A program made the position numbers and the translations under genes. This document shows positions 52,225-61,417 of a stretch of DNA of 64,000 nucleotides, in pieces. The first letter of the stretch is position 1. Every line of letters starts with the position of its first letter. Source of the DNA: Arthrobacter sp. 35W (GTDB lineage: Bacteria > Actinomycetota > Actinomycetes > Actinomycetales > Micrococcaceae); NCBI RefSeq assembly GCF_000482545.1, contig NZ_KI519454.1, forward strand, positions 1,054,001 through 1,118,000, read 5' to 3'. The notes under the pieces were generated by a model. The model made no database searches. It saw only the letters and a program-made list of their open reading frames with translations, and was not told the origin of the DNA.

Positions 52225-53198
52225 GGCATGGATCCTTCCGAGGTTGAAGCGGTTGATTTGGCGTAGGCGTCGGCAACGAGGGCGGATGCAGACTTGCCGT
52301 ATATGCAGTAGTCGGCATCGCGGGCGGCGAGTTCAACCGGGTAGAGCAGGGCCGGCCAGTCCCACAGCATGAACCCGCCCACCCAGGGGCGTTCAAGGGT
52401 GTGGGTCAACATGTCCTGGTAGTAGTCGAACTGGGCCTGTTCGGACGGTGCCCCCTCCAGGGACCAGTCATTGGGACGGGCCGGGGAACCTTGCCGTGCG
52501 GGGCAGCCGGCTTCCAGGAAGAGGAACGGTTTGTTGTGCTGGCGGACCACGGCCTCAATCCGGTCCAGATGCCCGGCCCAGCTGCCCATCGGGTAGTAGC
52601 CGCTGGAGGAGATCACATCCACGGCGTCCCACCAGGTCAGGCGGTCCTCCTGGTATTTGTCGCAGTTGTAGGTCACCGGGCCGCTAAACACTGCCCGGAC
52701 GTTCCCGATGGCCTCGCGCCATTCGGTTTCGCGGTGGTCCGTCTGCACCATTTCACAGCCGATGCAGAACAGCTCGCAGCCCTCTTCCTCGGCGATTTTG
52801 GCGTAGTGGGCCAGGAACCGGGTGTAGTTTTCAAACCATTCCCGCCAGCTCGGTTCATTGGGCACGTCCTGGTCGAAGAAGCCGATGAACGCCCGCCAGG
52901 TGCCGTCGGCGCAATTGATGACCGGTTTGAGGCACACCTTCATGCCCAGTGCCTTGGCTTTCCGGATGGCCCACCGGACCTCGTTATCGCTCACGGTCTG
53001 GTCACTGGTGAAGTTGATGTCGGTGGTGTGGGCGGTGCTCTGGACGGCCTGGAAGGCAATGGTTGCCCAGTTGACGTTGAGGGCTGCCATGGCCTGCATG
53101 CTTTGCGCGGCTTCCGGTGTGGACCATGTTCCCCGGGTTCCCACCCAACCCCAGGTCATGCCGGCGGCAAACCCCTGTGGTTCAAAGATTCCGGCCAT
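52221..53198 (-). CDS. GH113-like beta-1,4-mannanase/mannosidase
   Basis: 325 residues from ATG 53198 (MAGIFEPQGFAAGMTWGWVG), one base after the GH2 stop and with GGAGG just upstream; a longer frame exists but overlaps GH2. It has a TIM-barrel hydrolase pattern: MAALNVNWATIAFQAVQST, KALGMKVCLKPVIN, then Glu149 in IGCEMVQTD (acid/base) and Glu229 in FLFLEAGCP (nucleophile). Both lie within two residues of the positions I recall for the Alicyclobacillus GH113 mannanase (151 and 231). No signal peptide is present, so it acts on imported manno-oligosaccharides. Family assignment by motif only. Confidence 0.82.
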   Translation of the reverse strand: MAGIFEPQGFAAGMTWGWVGTRGTWSTPEAAQSMQAMAALNVNWATIAFQAVQSTAHTTDINFTSDQTVSDNEVRWAIRKAKALGMKVCLKPVINCADGTWRAFIGFFDQDVPNEPSWREWFENYTRFLAHYAKIAEEEGCELFCIGCEMVQTDHRETEWREAIGNVRAVFSGPVTYNCDKYQEDRLTWWDAVDVISSSGYYPMGSWAGHLDRIEAVVRQHNKPFLFLEAGCPARQGSPARPNDWSLEGAPSEQAQFDYYQDMLTHTLERPWVGGFMLWDWPALLYPVELAARDADYCIYGKSASALVADAYAKSTASTSEGSMP

Positions 53199-53199
53199 C

Positions 53200-55716
53200 T
53201 CAGGCCTCCGCCGTGGCCAGCTGGCCGGTGACGGCTGACGGGCCGGCCTTGACGAGTTGGTTGGCGCTGCGCAGGACATCGGGATCAATGAGGTCGGCCA
53301 CGGTCATCTTGGATCCGGTGGTGATGTGGAATACCGCGGTTTCTCCGGGCAGAAGGTCCACCAGCATGGTGTTGACACGTGCCGCCGGGTCCACCTTGTC
53401 GATCAGCAGTGACAGGTCCCGGGTCAGGTCCGCTGCGGTCACGGCCAGCTCGTATCCCTCCGGCGTGCGTTGCAGGGTGTGGCTGAGCCGGGGCTGCACC
53501 AGTGCCGATTCCTTGTATTCGGCGAAGAACCACAAGGCCCGGGCCTCGCCCAGTGACACGGCAAGAACCTCGTTGTCCGCGGCGCCTGCCGTGGCCAGCA
53601 GCGCGGGCAGCTCAACGATGGTGTTTCCGCGGCGGTCCACGGCAATGGGGCGTCGTTCCTCGTGCAGGACGGTCCCGACAAAGTCCAGGCGCTGCATCAG
53701 CAGCTCTCCGGCCCATGGGGTGGGGCCGTCGTTGACCGCGGAGAGCACCAGCTGGTCTTTGCGGGGCTGAATGGTCAGCAGCCGGTCAGCATAGCTGGAC
53801 TGGATGGCAAACAGGAGCGGCTTTTCGCGGCCGTAGCCGTCGATTGCCGCCCATGAGGTGACGGGCCAGCAGTCGTTGAGCTGCCACACCACGGCCCCCA
53901 TGCAATGCGGGCTGAGGTGGCGCATGTGCTCCAGGCCCGTCTTGATGGCATTTGCCTGGTTCAGCTGCATGGCCCAGTGCCAGTCGGACATGTTGTTGGG
54001 CAACTCGAAGTGGTTGACCAGGCCGTCGTTGAGCTTGTCGTTGCCGAGCATCGCCTTCTGGTGGATGATCATGCCGGGTGATTCCGGGGTCAGGGGATTG
54101 TCAGACAGCGACTCGGTGAGCGTGGACCAAGCAGGGGGTGCCTGCCAGCCGAATTCTGCGACAAACCGGGGCGTGTAGTCCCTGTAGTGGGGGTAGTCCT
54201 TTTCGTTCCACAGGTCCCAGATGTGCATGGAGCCGTGGGCCGGATCATTGGGCGCGTGCGCCGGGTCCGGGGAGAACGGGCTGCCAGGGGTGTAGGGGCG
54301 GCCGGGATCGATTTCGGCCACGAGCGTAGGCAGCAGATCGTAGTAGTAGCCTGCACCCCAGGTCTTTCCTTGGAGGCGGGACTGCCAGTTCCAGTCGGCG
54401 AACCCCCAAATGTTCTCGTTGTTGCCGTTCCACAGCGCAAGGCTGGGATGCGGCATCAGGCGCAGGATGTTCTGCCGGGCCTCGGCTTCCACTTCCGCGA
54501 ACATGGACTCGTCTTCGGAGTACGCTGCGCAGGCGAAGAGGAAATCCTGCCAGACCAGCAGACCCAATTCATCGCACAACTCGTAGAAGTCATCGCTTTC
54601 ATAGATGCCGCCGCCCCAGATGCGGATGAGGTTGATGTTGGCCTTCTTGGCCTGGGTCAGGCGGTCACGCAGGCGTTCACGCGTGACCCGGTGGGGGAAG
54701 GCGTCATCGGGGATCCAGTTGACCCCGCGGATGAATACACGTTCGCCGTTGACTTCGAAGTACATGGCGGTGCCGTGCTCATCCTTGGGGGTCAGGACTT
54801 CGATGGTTCTGAAGCCGACCTTGGTGGACCACGAATCGGACAGGGCGGTGCCGTGCAGCAGTTCGACGTGGAGGTCGTAGAGGTGCGCCTCGCCATAGGT
54901 GTGGGGTGCCCAGATGCGGGGGTCTTCCACGCTCAGGTCAATCCGGAATTCGCCGTCGGCCGGGGAGTCGTCGATTCGTGCCGTCAGACCGCCAAGCCGG
55001 ACCTCCAGGGCTACGTCGTCGCCGGTGTCGCCCTCAAGGCGGACGAAGATACTGGCCTTGCCGGAGGACCCGTCAACGGTGAGCACGGGACGGACGCTTT
55101 CGATCCGTGCACCCGACCATTCCTGCAGGTGCACCTCTTTCCAAATGCCGGCCGTGGCGGTGTCGATTCCCCAGTCCCAGCCGAAGCTGCAGGCCATCTT
55201 GCGGATCGCGTTGTAGGGGTGGTGGTTGACGTGCGGGCGGTAGCCCAGGTCCAGACTGGCCTGGTCCGCGTACTTGACCGCCGATCCGAAGGTGATGGTG
55301 AGGCTGTTGATGCCTTCCCGGAGCATGGGACCAACGTTGTAGGTGTACGTACGGTGCATGTTCCGGGTTTCGTCCAGTACCCGGCCATTGAGGTGGATGG
55401 TGCTGACCGTGTCCAGTCCCAGGAACACCAGTTCGGTGATTGACCTCCCGGTGTCGTGCCAGGGAAAGTCCAGGCTGTATTCCCAGCTGCACTGCCCGAC
55501 CCAGGACAGGAGTCGTTCGTTGTCATCCAGATATGGATCGGGAATCAGGCCGGCAGCCAGAAGGTCGGTGTGGATGGACCCCGGGACGGTGGCCGGGATG
55601 GAGACGCCGGCAATGCCATGGGGTGCGGGCCCGGAGACGAGGCGGGCATGCCAGCCAGTGGAGAGGCTGCGGCGCAGGAGGCCGGTTTGGGTGTTTGCGT
55701 GGGCAAGGGATGTCAT
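53200..55716 (-). CDS. GH2 beta-mannosidase
   Basis: 838-residue cytoplasmic glycosidase. The N-terminal sugar-binding jelly-roll (SWVGQCSWEYSLDFPWHDTG) and immunoglobulin-like domains lead into the barrel at RGVNWIPDDAFPHRVTRERL. Acid/base Glu434 is in LWNGNNENIWGF and nucleophile Glu521 in FVAEFGWQAPP. The WNGNNEN form is typical of beta-mannosidases among GH2. It releases mannose from non-reducing ends. It starts one base before the permease stop on the same strand and is followed by GH113. No secretion signal is seen. Confidence 0.92.
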   Translation of the reverse strand: MTSLAHANTQTGLLRRSLSTGWHARLVSGPAPHGIAGVSIPATVPGSIHTDLLAAGLIPDPYLDDNERLLSWVGQCSWEYSLDFPWHDTGRSITELVFLGLDTVSTIHLNGRVLDETRNMHRTYTYNVGPMLREGINSLTITFGSAVKYADQASLDLGYRPHVNHHPYNAIRKMACSFGWDWGIDTATAGIWKEVHLQEWSGARIESVRPVLTVDGSSGKASIFVRLEGDTGDDVALEVRLGGLTARIDDSPADGEFRIDLSVEDPRIWAPHTYGEAHLYDLHVELLHGTALSDSWSTKVGFRTIEVLTPKDEHGTAMYFEVNGERVFIRGVNWIPDDAFPHRVTRERLRDRLTQAKKANINLIRIWGGGIYESDDFYELCDELGLLVWQDFLFACAAYSEDESMFAEVEAEARQNILRLMPHPSLALWNGNNENIWGFADWNWQSRLQGKTWGAGYYYDLLPTLVAEIDPGRPYTPGSPFSPDPAHAPNDPAHGSMHIWDLWNEKDYPHYRDYTPRFVAEFGWQAPPAWSTLTESLSDNPLTPESPGMIIHQKAMLGNDKLNDGLVNHFELPNNMSDWHWAMQLNQANAIKTGLEHMRHLSPHCMGAVVWQLNDCWPVTSWAAIDGYGREKPLLFAIQSSYADRLLTIQPRKDQLVLSAVNDGPTPWAGELLMQRLDFVGTVLHEERRPIAVDRRGNTIVELPALLATAGAADNEVLAVSLGEARALWFFAEYKESALVQPRLSHTLQRTPEGYELAVTAADLTRDLSLLIDKVDPAARVNTMLVDLLPGETAVFHITTGSKMTVADLIDPDVLRSANQLVKAGPSAVTGQLATAEA

Positions 55717-56541
55717 TTATTTCACCGATCCTGAGGCGAGGCCGCGGTATATGAAGCGTTGGAGGAACAGGAAGATCACGAGGGTGGGAATGATCACCAG
55801 GATGGCCCCGGCGGACAGGAGTTCCCAGTGGGCGCCGAACGGGCCCTTGAAGCGGAACAGCGAGGTGGAAATGACGCCGAGGTCCGGGTTGGGCATGTAC
55901 AGGAACGGGATGTAGAACTCGTTGTAGACGGCGATGCCCTTGATGATGATGACGGTGGCGATGGCCGGTTTGAGCAGTGGAAGGATGATGCGGAAGTAGA
56001 TCGTGAAGTGGTTGGCCCCGTCGATGCGGGCCGCTTCATCCAAGGCCTTGGGGATGGTCGCCATGAACTGCAGGAAAATGTAGATGGCAATGATGTCCGT
56101 GCCGGTGAAGAGTACGATGGCTGCCCACGGGCTGTTGAACAGGCCAAGGCCGTTGACGATCTGGAAGGTGGCCACCTGGGTGGTCACTCCCGGTACGAGG
56201 GTCGCGATGAGGAACAGCCCCAGAACCAGGGACTTGCCCCGGAAGTGAAAACGGTCAACAGCATAGGCTGCCATGGTGCCGATGAGGATGGTTCCGGCGA
56301 GGGAGACAATCATGATGAACGAGGTGTTGACGAAGCCCTGCAGCATGCTGCCCTTGTCAAAGGCCTCGAGATAGTTTTGGAAATTGAACCAGTTCTTCGG
56401 TGCCTCGAAGGCCGAAGTGGTGGCGTATTCCTCGCTGGTTTTGAAGGAGGCGAAGAGCAGGGCGGTCAAGGGAAGGAACACGGCAACGGAGGCAGCAACG
56501 AGGCTGGCGTACTTGCCGATGGTTGGGAGTGAAGTTTTCAT
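55717..56541 (-). CDS. Sugar ABC importer permease (MalG/CUT1 type)
   Basis: 274-residue inner-membrane permease with six hydrophobic spans. The EAA loop is PKALDEAARIDGANHFTIYF, and the family ending QRFIYRGLASGSVK is intact. It overlaps the MalF-type gene by four bases (56538-56541) and abuts the GH2 gene. No dedicated ATPase is encoded in the operon, so a shared MsiK-type ATPase from elsewhere must energise the complex, as is common in actinobacteria. Confidence 0.92.
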   Translation of the reverse strand: MKTSLPTIGKYASLVAASVAVFLPLTALLFASFKTSEEYATTSAFEAPKNWFNFQNYLEAFDKGSMLQGFVNTSFIMIVSLAGTILIGTMAAYAVDRFHFRGKSLVLGLFLIATLVPGVTTQVATFQIVNGLGLFNSPWAAIVLFTGTDIIAIYIFLQFMATIPKALDEAARIDGANHFTIYFRIILPLLKPAIATVIIIKGIAVYNEFYIPFLYMPNPDLGVISTSLFRFKGPFGAHWELLSAGAILVIIPTLVIFLFLQRFIYRGLASGSVK

Positions 56542-57458
56542 GCCACATCCACATCGTCTTTGATCAGCCGGCGCTGGATCAGGGTCACGATGACCACGAT
56601 CACCAGCAAAATGACAGCCATGGCCGAAGCGAGGCCGAACTTTCCATTCGAGAACGCCATCTTGACGGTCTTGATGACAAAGGTCTCGGTGCCGTTGGCG
56701 CCGCCGAGCATGATGTACGGGATCTCGAAGACCGACAGGCTTCCCGAGATCGCCAGAATTGCCGTCAGACCGGTGATCCGCTTAATGCTTGGCGCGATGA
56801 TGAAGCGGAACTTCTGCCAGGCCGAGGCGCCGTCCAGGTCCGCCGCTTCGAAGATGTCCGGGCTGATGGACTGGATGGCGCCGATGTACAGCACCATGTT
56901 CAGGCCCAAGTAGCGCCAGACGGAAATCCCGGCGAGCGAGATGTTGGCTATCGCGGGGTCTCCCAGCCATTGGCGTGAAAGGTCACCCAGCCCCAGAAAT
57001 TGGAGTGTCTGGTCCAGGGATCCGCCGGGCTGGAGGAAGAAGAGGAACACAAAGCCGATCGCCACGCCATTGATCAGGTAGGGGAAGAAGATGATGCCCT
57101 TGAAGAAGTTCCTGAATTTAAGGTTGAAGCTCAAAATGGTGGCGAAGTACAGGGCCAGTCCGAGCTGCAGGACGGCTCCGGCGAGGTAGTAGAGGCCAAC
57201 AAAGAACACACCGAACAGTTCGGGCCGGGTGAAGATGGCAATGTAGTTGGTCAGGCCGACGAACTTCTTGTTCTGGTCGATGCCGTCCCAGGATGTGAAG
57301 CTGTACCAAACCATGTTGACCACCGGTACGTAGGTGAAAACCACGAGCAGTGCCAGGGGAAGCAGGAGGTACAGCCAAGGGATGAGCTTGGTCCGCAGCG
57401 GCGTTCGGCGGGTACGAACCGGCCGACGCACCACGGGTGGGGTTCTGGTCAGGGTCAT
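56538..57458 (-). CDS. Sugar ABC importer permease (MalF/CUT1 type)
   Basis: 306 residues from ATG 57458 (MTLTRTPPVVRRPVRTRRTP); a GTG at 57524 overlapping the binding-protein stop would add 22 residues that encode a hairpin, so the ATG is preferred. A polar basic N-terminus precedes LIPWLYLLLPLALLVVFTYV, then VNMVWYSFTSWDG and the EAA loop EAADLDGASAWQKFRFIIAP. It forms the transmembrane pair with the next gene. The expected substrates are manno-oligosaccharides. Confidence 0.9.
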   Translation of the reverse strand: MTLTRTPPVVRRPVRTRRTPLRTKLIPWLYLLLPLALLVVFTYVPVVNMVWYSFTSWDGIDQNKKFVGLTNYIAIFTRPELFGVFFVGLYYLAGAVLQLGLALYFATILSFNLKFRNFFKGIIFFPYLINGVAIGFVFLFFLQPGGSLDQTLQFLGLGDLSRQWLGDPAIANISLAGISVWRYLGLNMVLYIGAIQSISPDIFEAADLDGASAWQKFRFIIAPSIKRITGLTAILAISGSLSVFEIPYIMLGGANGTETFVIKTVKMAFSNGKFGLASAMAVILLVIVVIVTLIQRRLIKDDVDVA

Positions 57459-57479
57459 TGATTGCACGTTTCTTGATGC

Positions 57480-57507
57480 TGACCGGGCGCGGGCGCGCAC
57501 CCGGTCA
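57480..57507 (-). promoter_or_regulatory. Intercistronic hairpin after the binding-protein gene
   Basis: TGACCGGG (57480-57487) and CCCGGTCA (57500-57507) form an eight-pair stem over a 12-base G/C-rich loop, between the binding-protein stop and the permease start. Such structures often protect the upstream message and give more binding protein than permease. Confidence 0.6.
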
Positions 57508-57523
57508 AGTGGTTGATTTTGCA

Positions 57524-58849
57524 CTACAGGCCGGCGGTGGCGATGCCGTCAGCCCACCGTTTGTTGAGCTCGGAGAAGTACGAGTCCTTGGTGCCGGGTG
57601 CAGCACCGCGGGCAATGTCCACAAGTTTCTGGCGGTAGGTGGCGTCATCGGTGAGGTTGATCTCGGCGGCCTTTTGAACGGCTGCGAGGGAGCCTTCCTT
57701 GCCTGCGGGGGCTGGCGCGAGCTCAAGGTAGGTCACGCCCAACTGGTCGAATGTGCCCAGAGTGTCGGGCTTGGGCCCGTCAAGGCGCGGGGACAGCCCG
57801 CCCTGGCTGGTGGCGTAGCCGGATGCGCCCGCGAAGTAGTCCAGCCATTTGCGGCTGGTTTCCTGGCACGAGGAGTTCTTATTGATGGCGACCTTGTAGT
57901 CTCCGTTGGCCACGGACTGGAACTTCCCCGCTTTTTGGACCGGCCACGGCCAGTAGTCGATGTCCGAGGCCGCGCCACCGGCCTTCGTTGCGGCGTCACG
58001 CAGCTGGGTCACGGCCCACGACCCCAGCACCATGGTGCCCACCTTTCCCGAACCCAGCAGCGTCTTGCTGTTCTCCCAGTTGGTGGTGGTGGGATCGCTT
58101 TCCGTCAGGCCCTCATGAACCGCATCGAACAGGAGGGAGTCGCCGACATAGTGCTCCTTGCCCTGGGCCCACGGTGTGCTGTCCTGGGCCAGCACATTCT
58201 TGGCGTCCGCGCCGTCAACGAGCCCCGTGACCTGGTCAAACTGGGTGAGGGGCCAGCCATCCTTGTAATTGGTGTACAGCGGTGTGGCTCCGGTGGCGTC
58301 CTTGATCTTCTTCAGGTCCGCCATGAAGTCGTCCGGGGTTGCGGGTGGGGTGGTGATCCCGGCAGCAGCCCAGACCTTCTTGTTGATGGCATAACCGGTG
58401 GCGTTGCCGGTCTGGGCGATGCCGTAGACCTGGCCGCCGGAGGCGCCTTCATTGATGAACCGGTAGGTTTTGCTGAGATCATCAGTGGTGCCCAGCGGCG
58501 TAAAGAACTGGCTGAACTGGTCCGGGGAGACGGTGCTGGGGATCAGGAGTACGTCGCCGTAGTCCTTGGTGTTCATACGGGTCTTCACTTCGTTGGCGTA
58601 GTCGGTGATGCCCTGGAATTTGACCGTCTTTCCCGGGTTTTGGGCACTGAAGGTCTTGGCATAGTCGGCAAACGTGGTGTCCACCAGATCCGTCCGATTG
58701 GTCAGGACCGTGATCTGCTCGCACTTCCCGCTGTCGCTGACGGGCCCGGCGGCGTTCGTCGAGGTTCCGGACCCGCCGGAGCACCCCGAGGCCAACAGGG
58801 CCACCGCCCCCACTGCGGCGCCTACGCCTGTCATCTTGAGTGATCGCAT
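57524..58849 (-). CDS. Sugar-binding lipoprotein (family 1)
   Basis: 441 residues from ATG 58849, with AAGGGAA upstream. The signal MRSLKMTGVGAAVGAVALLA ends in lipobox ASGC (Cys23). Family 1 features: CEQITVLTNRTDLVDTTFAD, NPGKTVKFQGITDYANEVKT, then YGIAQTGNATGYAINKKVWA and the GKVGTMVLGSWAVTQL sugar-site segment. It is the first gene of the mannan operon, divergent from a LacI repressor. The predicted ligand is manno- or glucomanno-oligosaccharides, from the linked glycosidases. Confidence 0.92.
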   Translation of the reverse strand: MRSLKMTGVGAAVGAVALLASGCSGGSGTSTNAAGPVSDSGKCEQITVLTNRTDLVDTTFADYAKTFSAQNPGKTVKFQGITDYANEVKTRMNTKDYGDVLLIPSTVSPDQFSQFFTPLGTTDDLSKTYRFINEGASGGQVYGIAQTGNATGYAINKKVWAAAGITTPPATPDDFMADLKKIKDATGATPLYTNYKDGWPLTQFDQVTGLVDGADAKNVLAQDSTPWAQGKEHYVGDSLLFDAVHEGLTESDPTTTNWENSKTLLGSGKVGTMVLGSWAVTQLRDAATKAGGAASDIDYWPWPVQKAGKFQSVANGDYKVAINKNSSCQETSRKWLDYFAGASGYATSQGGLSPRLDGPKPDTLGTFDQLGVTYLELAPAPAGKEGSLAAVQKAAEINLTDDATYRQKLVDIARGAAPGTKDSYFSELNKRWADGIATAGL

Positions 58850-59146
58850 TACATTCCCTTCATTGCAAACGTGGTCATACGCGGAATCCGCCAAGCCTGG
58901 ACCTCCACGATGCGGATCGTTGTGATGTGTAACACCGTAGCCCCAAGAATCCAGTATGACAACGATGAACATCTCGACAACCTGGGTTGAAATCACCAAA
59001 AATCCTAGTGTTTACAAGGGTTTTCTTAGTTACTTAATGTCCTAAAAAAAGTTTTGAAATGTCGTAATGTCCATCGATTACCCAATGCGGACGAGTGCTG
59101 GTTTAATGGACTGGACCCAAGAAGTCCGGAACCCGTGGAGGCCTCA
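58850..59146. promoter_or_regulatory. Divergent promoter region, mannan operon / LacI regulator
   Basis: 297 bases, clearly A/T-richer than its surroundings between 58930 and 59090, with TGTTTACA (59011-59018), an A-run near 59045 and GTAATGTCCATCGATTAC around 59073. The last contains the ATCGAT step with GTAAT/ATTAC arms and is the best LacI-type operator candidate. It precedes the LacI start by about 60 bases. Confidence 0.5.
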
Positions 59147-60151
59147 ATGAATGCACGCGCCCGTCTCGTCGATGTGGCCCGCCTCGCCGGAGTCAGCACC
59201 AAGACGGCATCGAGGGCCTTTGCCGACGATCCAAAGGTTGCAGCCAAAACCAGGGAAGCCGTGCGCGAAGCCGCTATGCGCCTGAGTTTCCGGCCCAACG
59301 TCCTGGCGAAGAACCTGCGTACCGGAGCCCTGACCAAGACGGTGGCGCTGGTCATCGGAGACTTGGCCAACCCGTTCTACTTCAAGCTGGCAGCCGGAAT
59401 CGAGCGGGAGCTGGCCTTGCACGGCATGACACTGATTCTCGGGATCACCGAGGACTCGCCCGAATCGGAGGCCGACGTCGTGAACGCCATGCTCGAGCAG
59501 CAGGTCAGGGCCTTGATCGTTGCGCCCGTCGCGGCGGACCAATCCTATTTGGAGCGGGAGAGGCCCTTTGGACCCCCCATGGTCTTCGTGGACCGGCCAC
59601 CTGCCAATCTCGTTGCCGATACGGTCCTGCTCCAGAACCGGAAGGGCATGGCCGAAGCCGTCCGTTCACTGATCGAGATGGGGCACCGGGACATCGCATT
59701 CGTCGCCAACCGCAGCTACCTGTTCACCATCAAGGAGCGTCTGGCAGGCTACCGGCAGGCGATGCTGGAGGCCGGCATCACGGACAGCGGACGGTGGGAG
59801 AGGCTCACGGACACGGCCGAGTCGTCCCTCGATGGGGCCATGGCGGAGCTGCTGCACCAAGACAACGGCCCCACCGCCATTGTGGCCGCGAACAACCGTG
59901 CATCACTTTCCTTCATCAAGGCCACCTATCGATCGCCCAGCGATGCGGCATTCATCGGCTTTGATGATTTTGAGCTCGCGGACACCTTTGGCATCACTGT
60001 GGTCGGCTTTGACGTCACTGAGATGGGCCGAGCGGCTGCCAGACTCGCCATTTCGCGGATCGACACGGTCGACAAGCAGCCCACCCATGTCGAGATCGAA
60101 ACGCGGATGGTCCGACGGGGCTCGGGAGAGCGTCCCTACCCCCGGCCCTGA
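59147..60151 (+). CDS. LacI-family repressor of the mannan operon
   Basis: 334 residues from ATG 59147, preceded by TGGAGG. The N-terminal helix-turn-helix is LVDVARLAGVSTKTASRAFA, followed by the hinge (RLSFRPNVLAKNLRTG) and the effector domain from VALVIGDLANPFYFKLAAGI to AFIGFDDFELADTFGITVVG. It is divergent from the sugar-binding-protein gene. The usual mode is release from operators on binding the imported sugar, here probably a manno-oligosaccharide. It is distinct from the LacI protein at 3062, with no shared operator motif seen. Confidence 0.9.
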   Translation: MNARARLVDVARLAGVSTKTASRAFADDPKVAAKTREAVREAAMRLSFRPNVLAKNLRTGALTKTVALVIGDLANPFYFKLAAGIERELALHGMTLILGITEDSPESEADVVNAMLEQQVRALIVAPVAADQSYLERERPFGPPMVFVDRPPANLVADTVLLQNRKGMAEAVRSLIEMGHRDIAFVANRSYLFTIKERLAGYRQAMLEAGITDSGRWERLTDTAESSLDGAMAELLHQDNGPTAIVAANNRASLSFIKATYRSPSDAAFIGFDDFELADTFGITVVGFDVTEMGRAAARLAISRIDTVDKQPTHVEIETRMVRRGSGERPYPRP

Positions 60152-60297
60152 ACTGTTTCGGGAACCATACTGCCGTCCTATAGGAGACGTCGCCGGATCG
60201 TTGGCTGATGATTCACGCGAAGTGTGTTCGCTCGAAATCCTGGCGCGTTTGACTGCGTGTCCCGTGGCAACCATCGGCTGCGTTGAGGGGCCTCTGG

Positions 60298-60808
60298 CTA
60301 TTGGCCAGATTCGCGCCTGAGCGTTGCCGCTGCGTCGGCTGCCAGTGGGATGGAGTGTTCGCCGTACGTGTCGTAGGCGAGGTCGGCGGCGTCGGTGATG
60401 CCGGATTGCGCAGGAGCCGGGCGATACCGGGGTGTCCTTGTCCCGTTCGGCGGCGATCTTCCTGGCCAGAAGGGTTTCGGTGTCGGCTGCCTGGATGGTG
60501 AGCCCGTCGACGTGTTCGAGGCCGATCCACGTGGCGTTGTCCGGGACGAAGGCCGCGGCATTGGAGTTGAACCAGTCAGGGGCCAGATCGTAGTCGGACG
60601 CCATGCCGGCGACCACGGCGCTGACCGTGTCCCTGTTGGCGTAGCTGGCGTCGATGTCGGCGGTGGGGCGGTTGCCGATGCCCTACAGGATGAGGGCCGC
60701 ACCGCCGACGAATTTGATGTCGCCGTGGGTGCTGCGGGTCTGGAGGCGCCGGCCCAGTTCGCGGAGGAGGGCGCGGATCTGGTCGGCGGTGAGCTCGCCG
60801 CTGCTCAT
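60298..60808 (-). pseudogene. Degenerate nucleotidyltransferase toxin-like gene
   Basis: From ATG 60808 (MSSGELTADQIRALLRELGR) the nucleotidyltransferase GG motif appears in KFVGGAALIL, then an amber codon at 60683-60685, then GIGNRPTADIDASYANRDTV with the DxD metal pair. ARKIAAERDKDTP follows, and two further frame changes lead to ITDAADLAYDTYGEHSIPLA and the stop. The pattern matches AbiEii/MenT-like and DUF6036 nucleotidyltransferases. The start overlaps the upstream HTH gene by four bases, a toxin-antitoxin layout. At least three lesions make it non-functional. Confidence 0.7.
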
Positions 60809-61417
60809 GCGGTGGCCAGGCTGCGTTCGCGGATGAGCACGTTCATCGCGGCCAGCTCTGGTGGGGTTTCGGAGCGGGTGAGTTCCCTCATGGGGGCCCG
60901 GACGCTCCGGTAGGACTCGGCCGGCATCCATGCCTCATCGAGGGGTTTGGTGCGCCGTGCCCAAGGGGGTGTGGGTTGTCCGAGCCGGTGGGCGGTGTAG
61001 GCGGTGATCCCGGCCAGGGCCGCGGTCCAGTGCCGGTCCTTGAGGCGGGGGCTGCCTTGGAGCAGCGGCCTGCCCGCTGCCAGGGAGGCGGTGGCGTAGT
61101 CGGCGAGCATCTTGGTCGCGAACTCGAAGTCCCGCGCAGCGAGCAGTTGTGTGAAGGCGGCCGCATAGTCGTGCCGTGCCGTGCCGGGTCGTGGTCGCTG
61201 CCGCGGGGAGCGGATCGGTGGCGGCCAGGGACAATCGGAGGGCGGTGAGGACGGCGGGGGTCTTGCCGGGTTCGGCGTGGTCGTGGCCGGCTTCCAGGTC
61301 GATGAGGAACTTCCGCGAGACCCCGGCAGCGTCGGCGAGGGCCTGTTGCGACCGCCCGCGGTCGGTGCGCCGGGCACGGATCACGGCATGGTCCCTTGTG
61401 ATGGTCGAAGCGGTCAT
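60805..61417 (-). pseudogene. XRE-type HTH regulator/antitoxin with pentanucleotide-repeat frameshift
   Basis: ATG 61417 opens MTASTITRDHAVIRARRTDR, and the HTH is SQQALADAAGVSRKFLIDLE. After residue 80 or so the frame is lost at three tandem copies of GTGCC (61171-61185, plus-strand reading; GGCAC in the gene). The downstream frame carries HDYAAAFTQLLAARDFEFAT and ends RERSLATA at the overlap with the nucleotidyltransferase. One additional GGCAC unit would restore a single frame of about 205 residues. It is therefore either phase-off or decayed. The HTH followed by a nucleotidyltransferase suggests an antitoxin role. Confidence 0.7.

Noticed and set aside
54187-55443. 418-codon plus-strand open frame
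   Set aside because: Antisense shadow of the GH2 beta-mannosidase, low complexity in Gly/Val/Asp.
57437-58843. 468-codon plus-strand open frame
   Set aside because: Entirely antisense to the sugar-binding lipoprotein, with no motifs; long antisense frames are expected in high-GC DNA.
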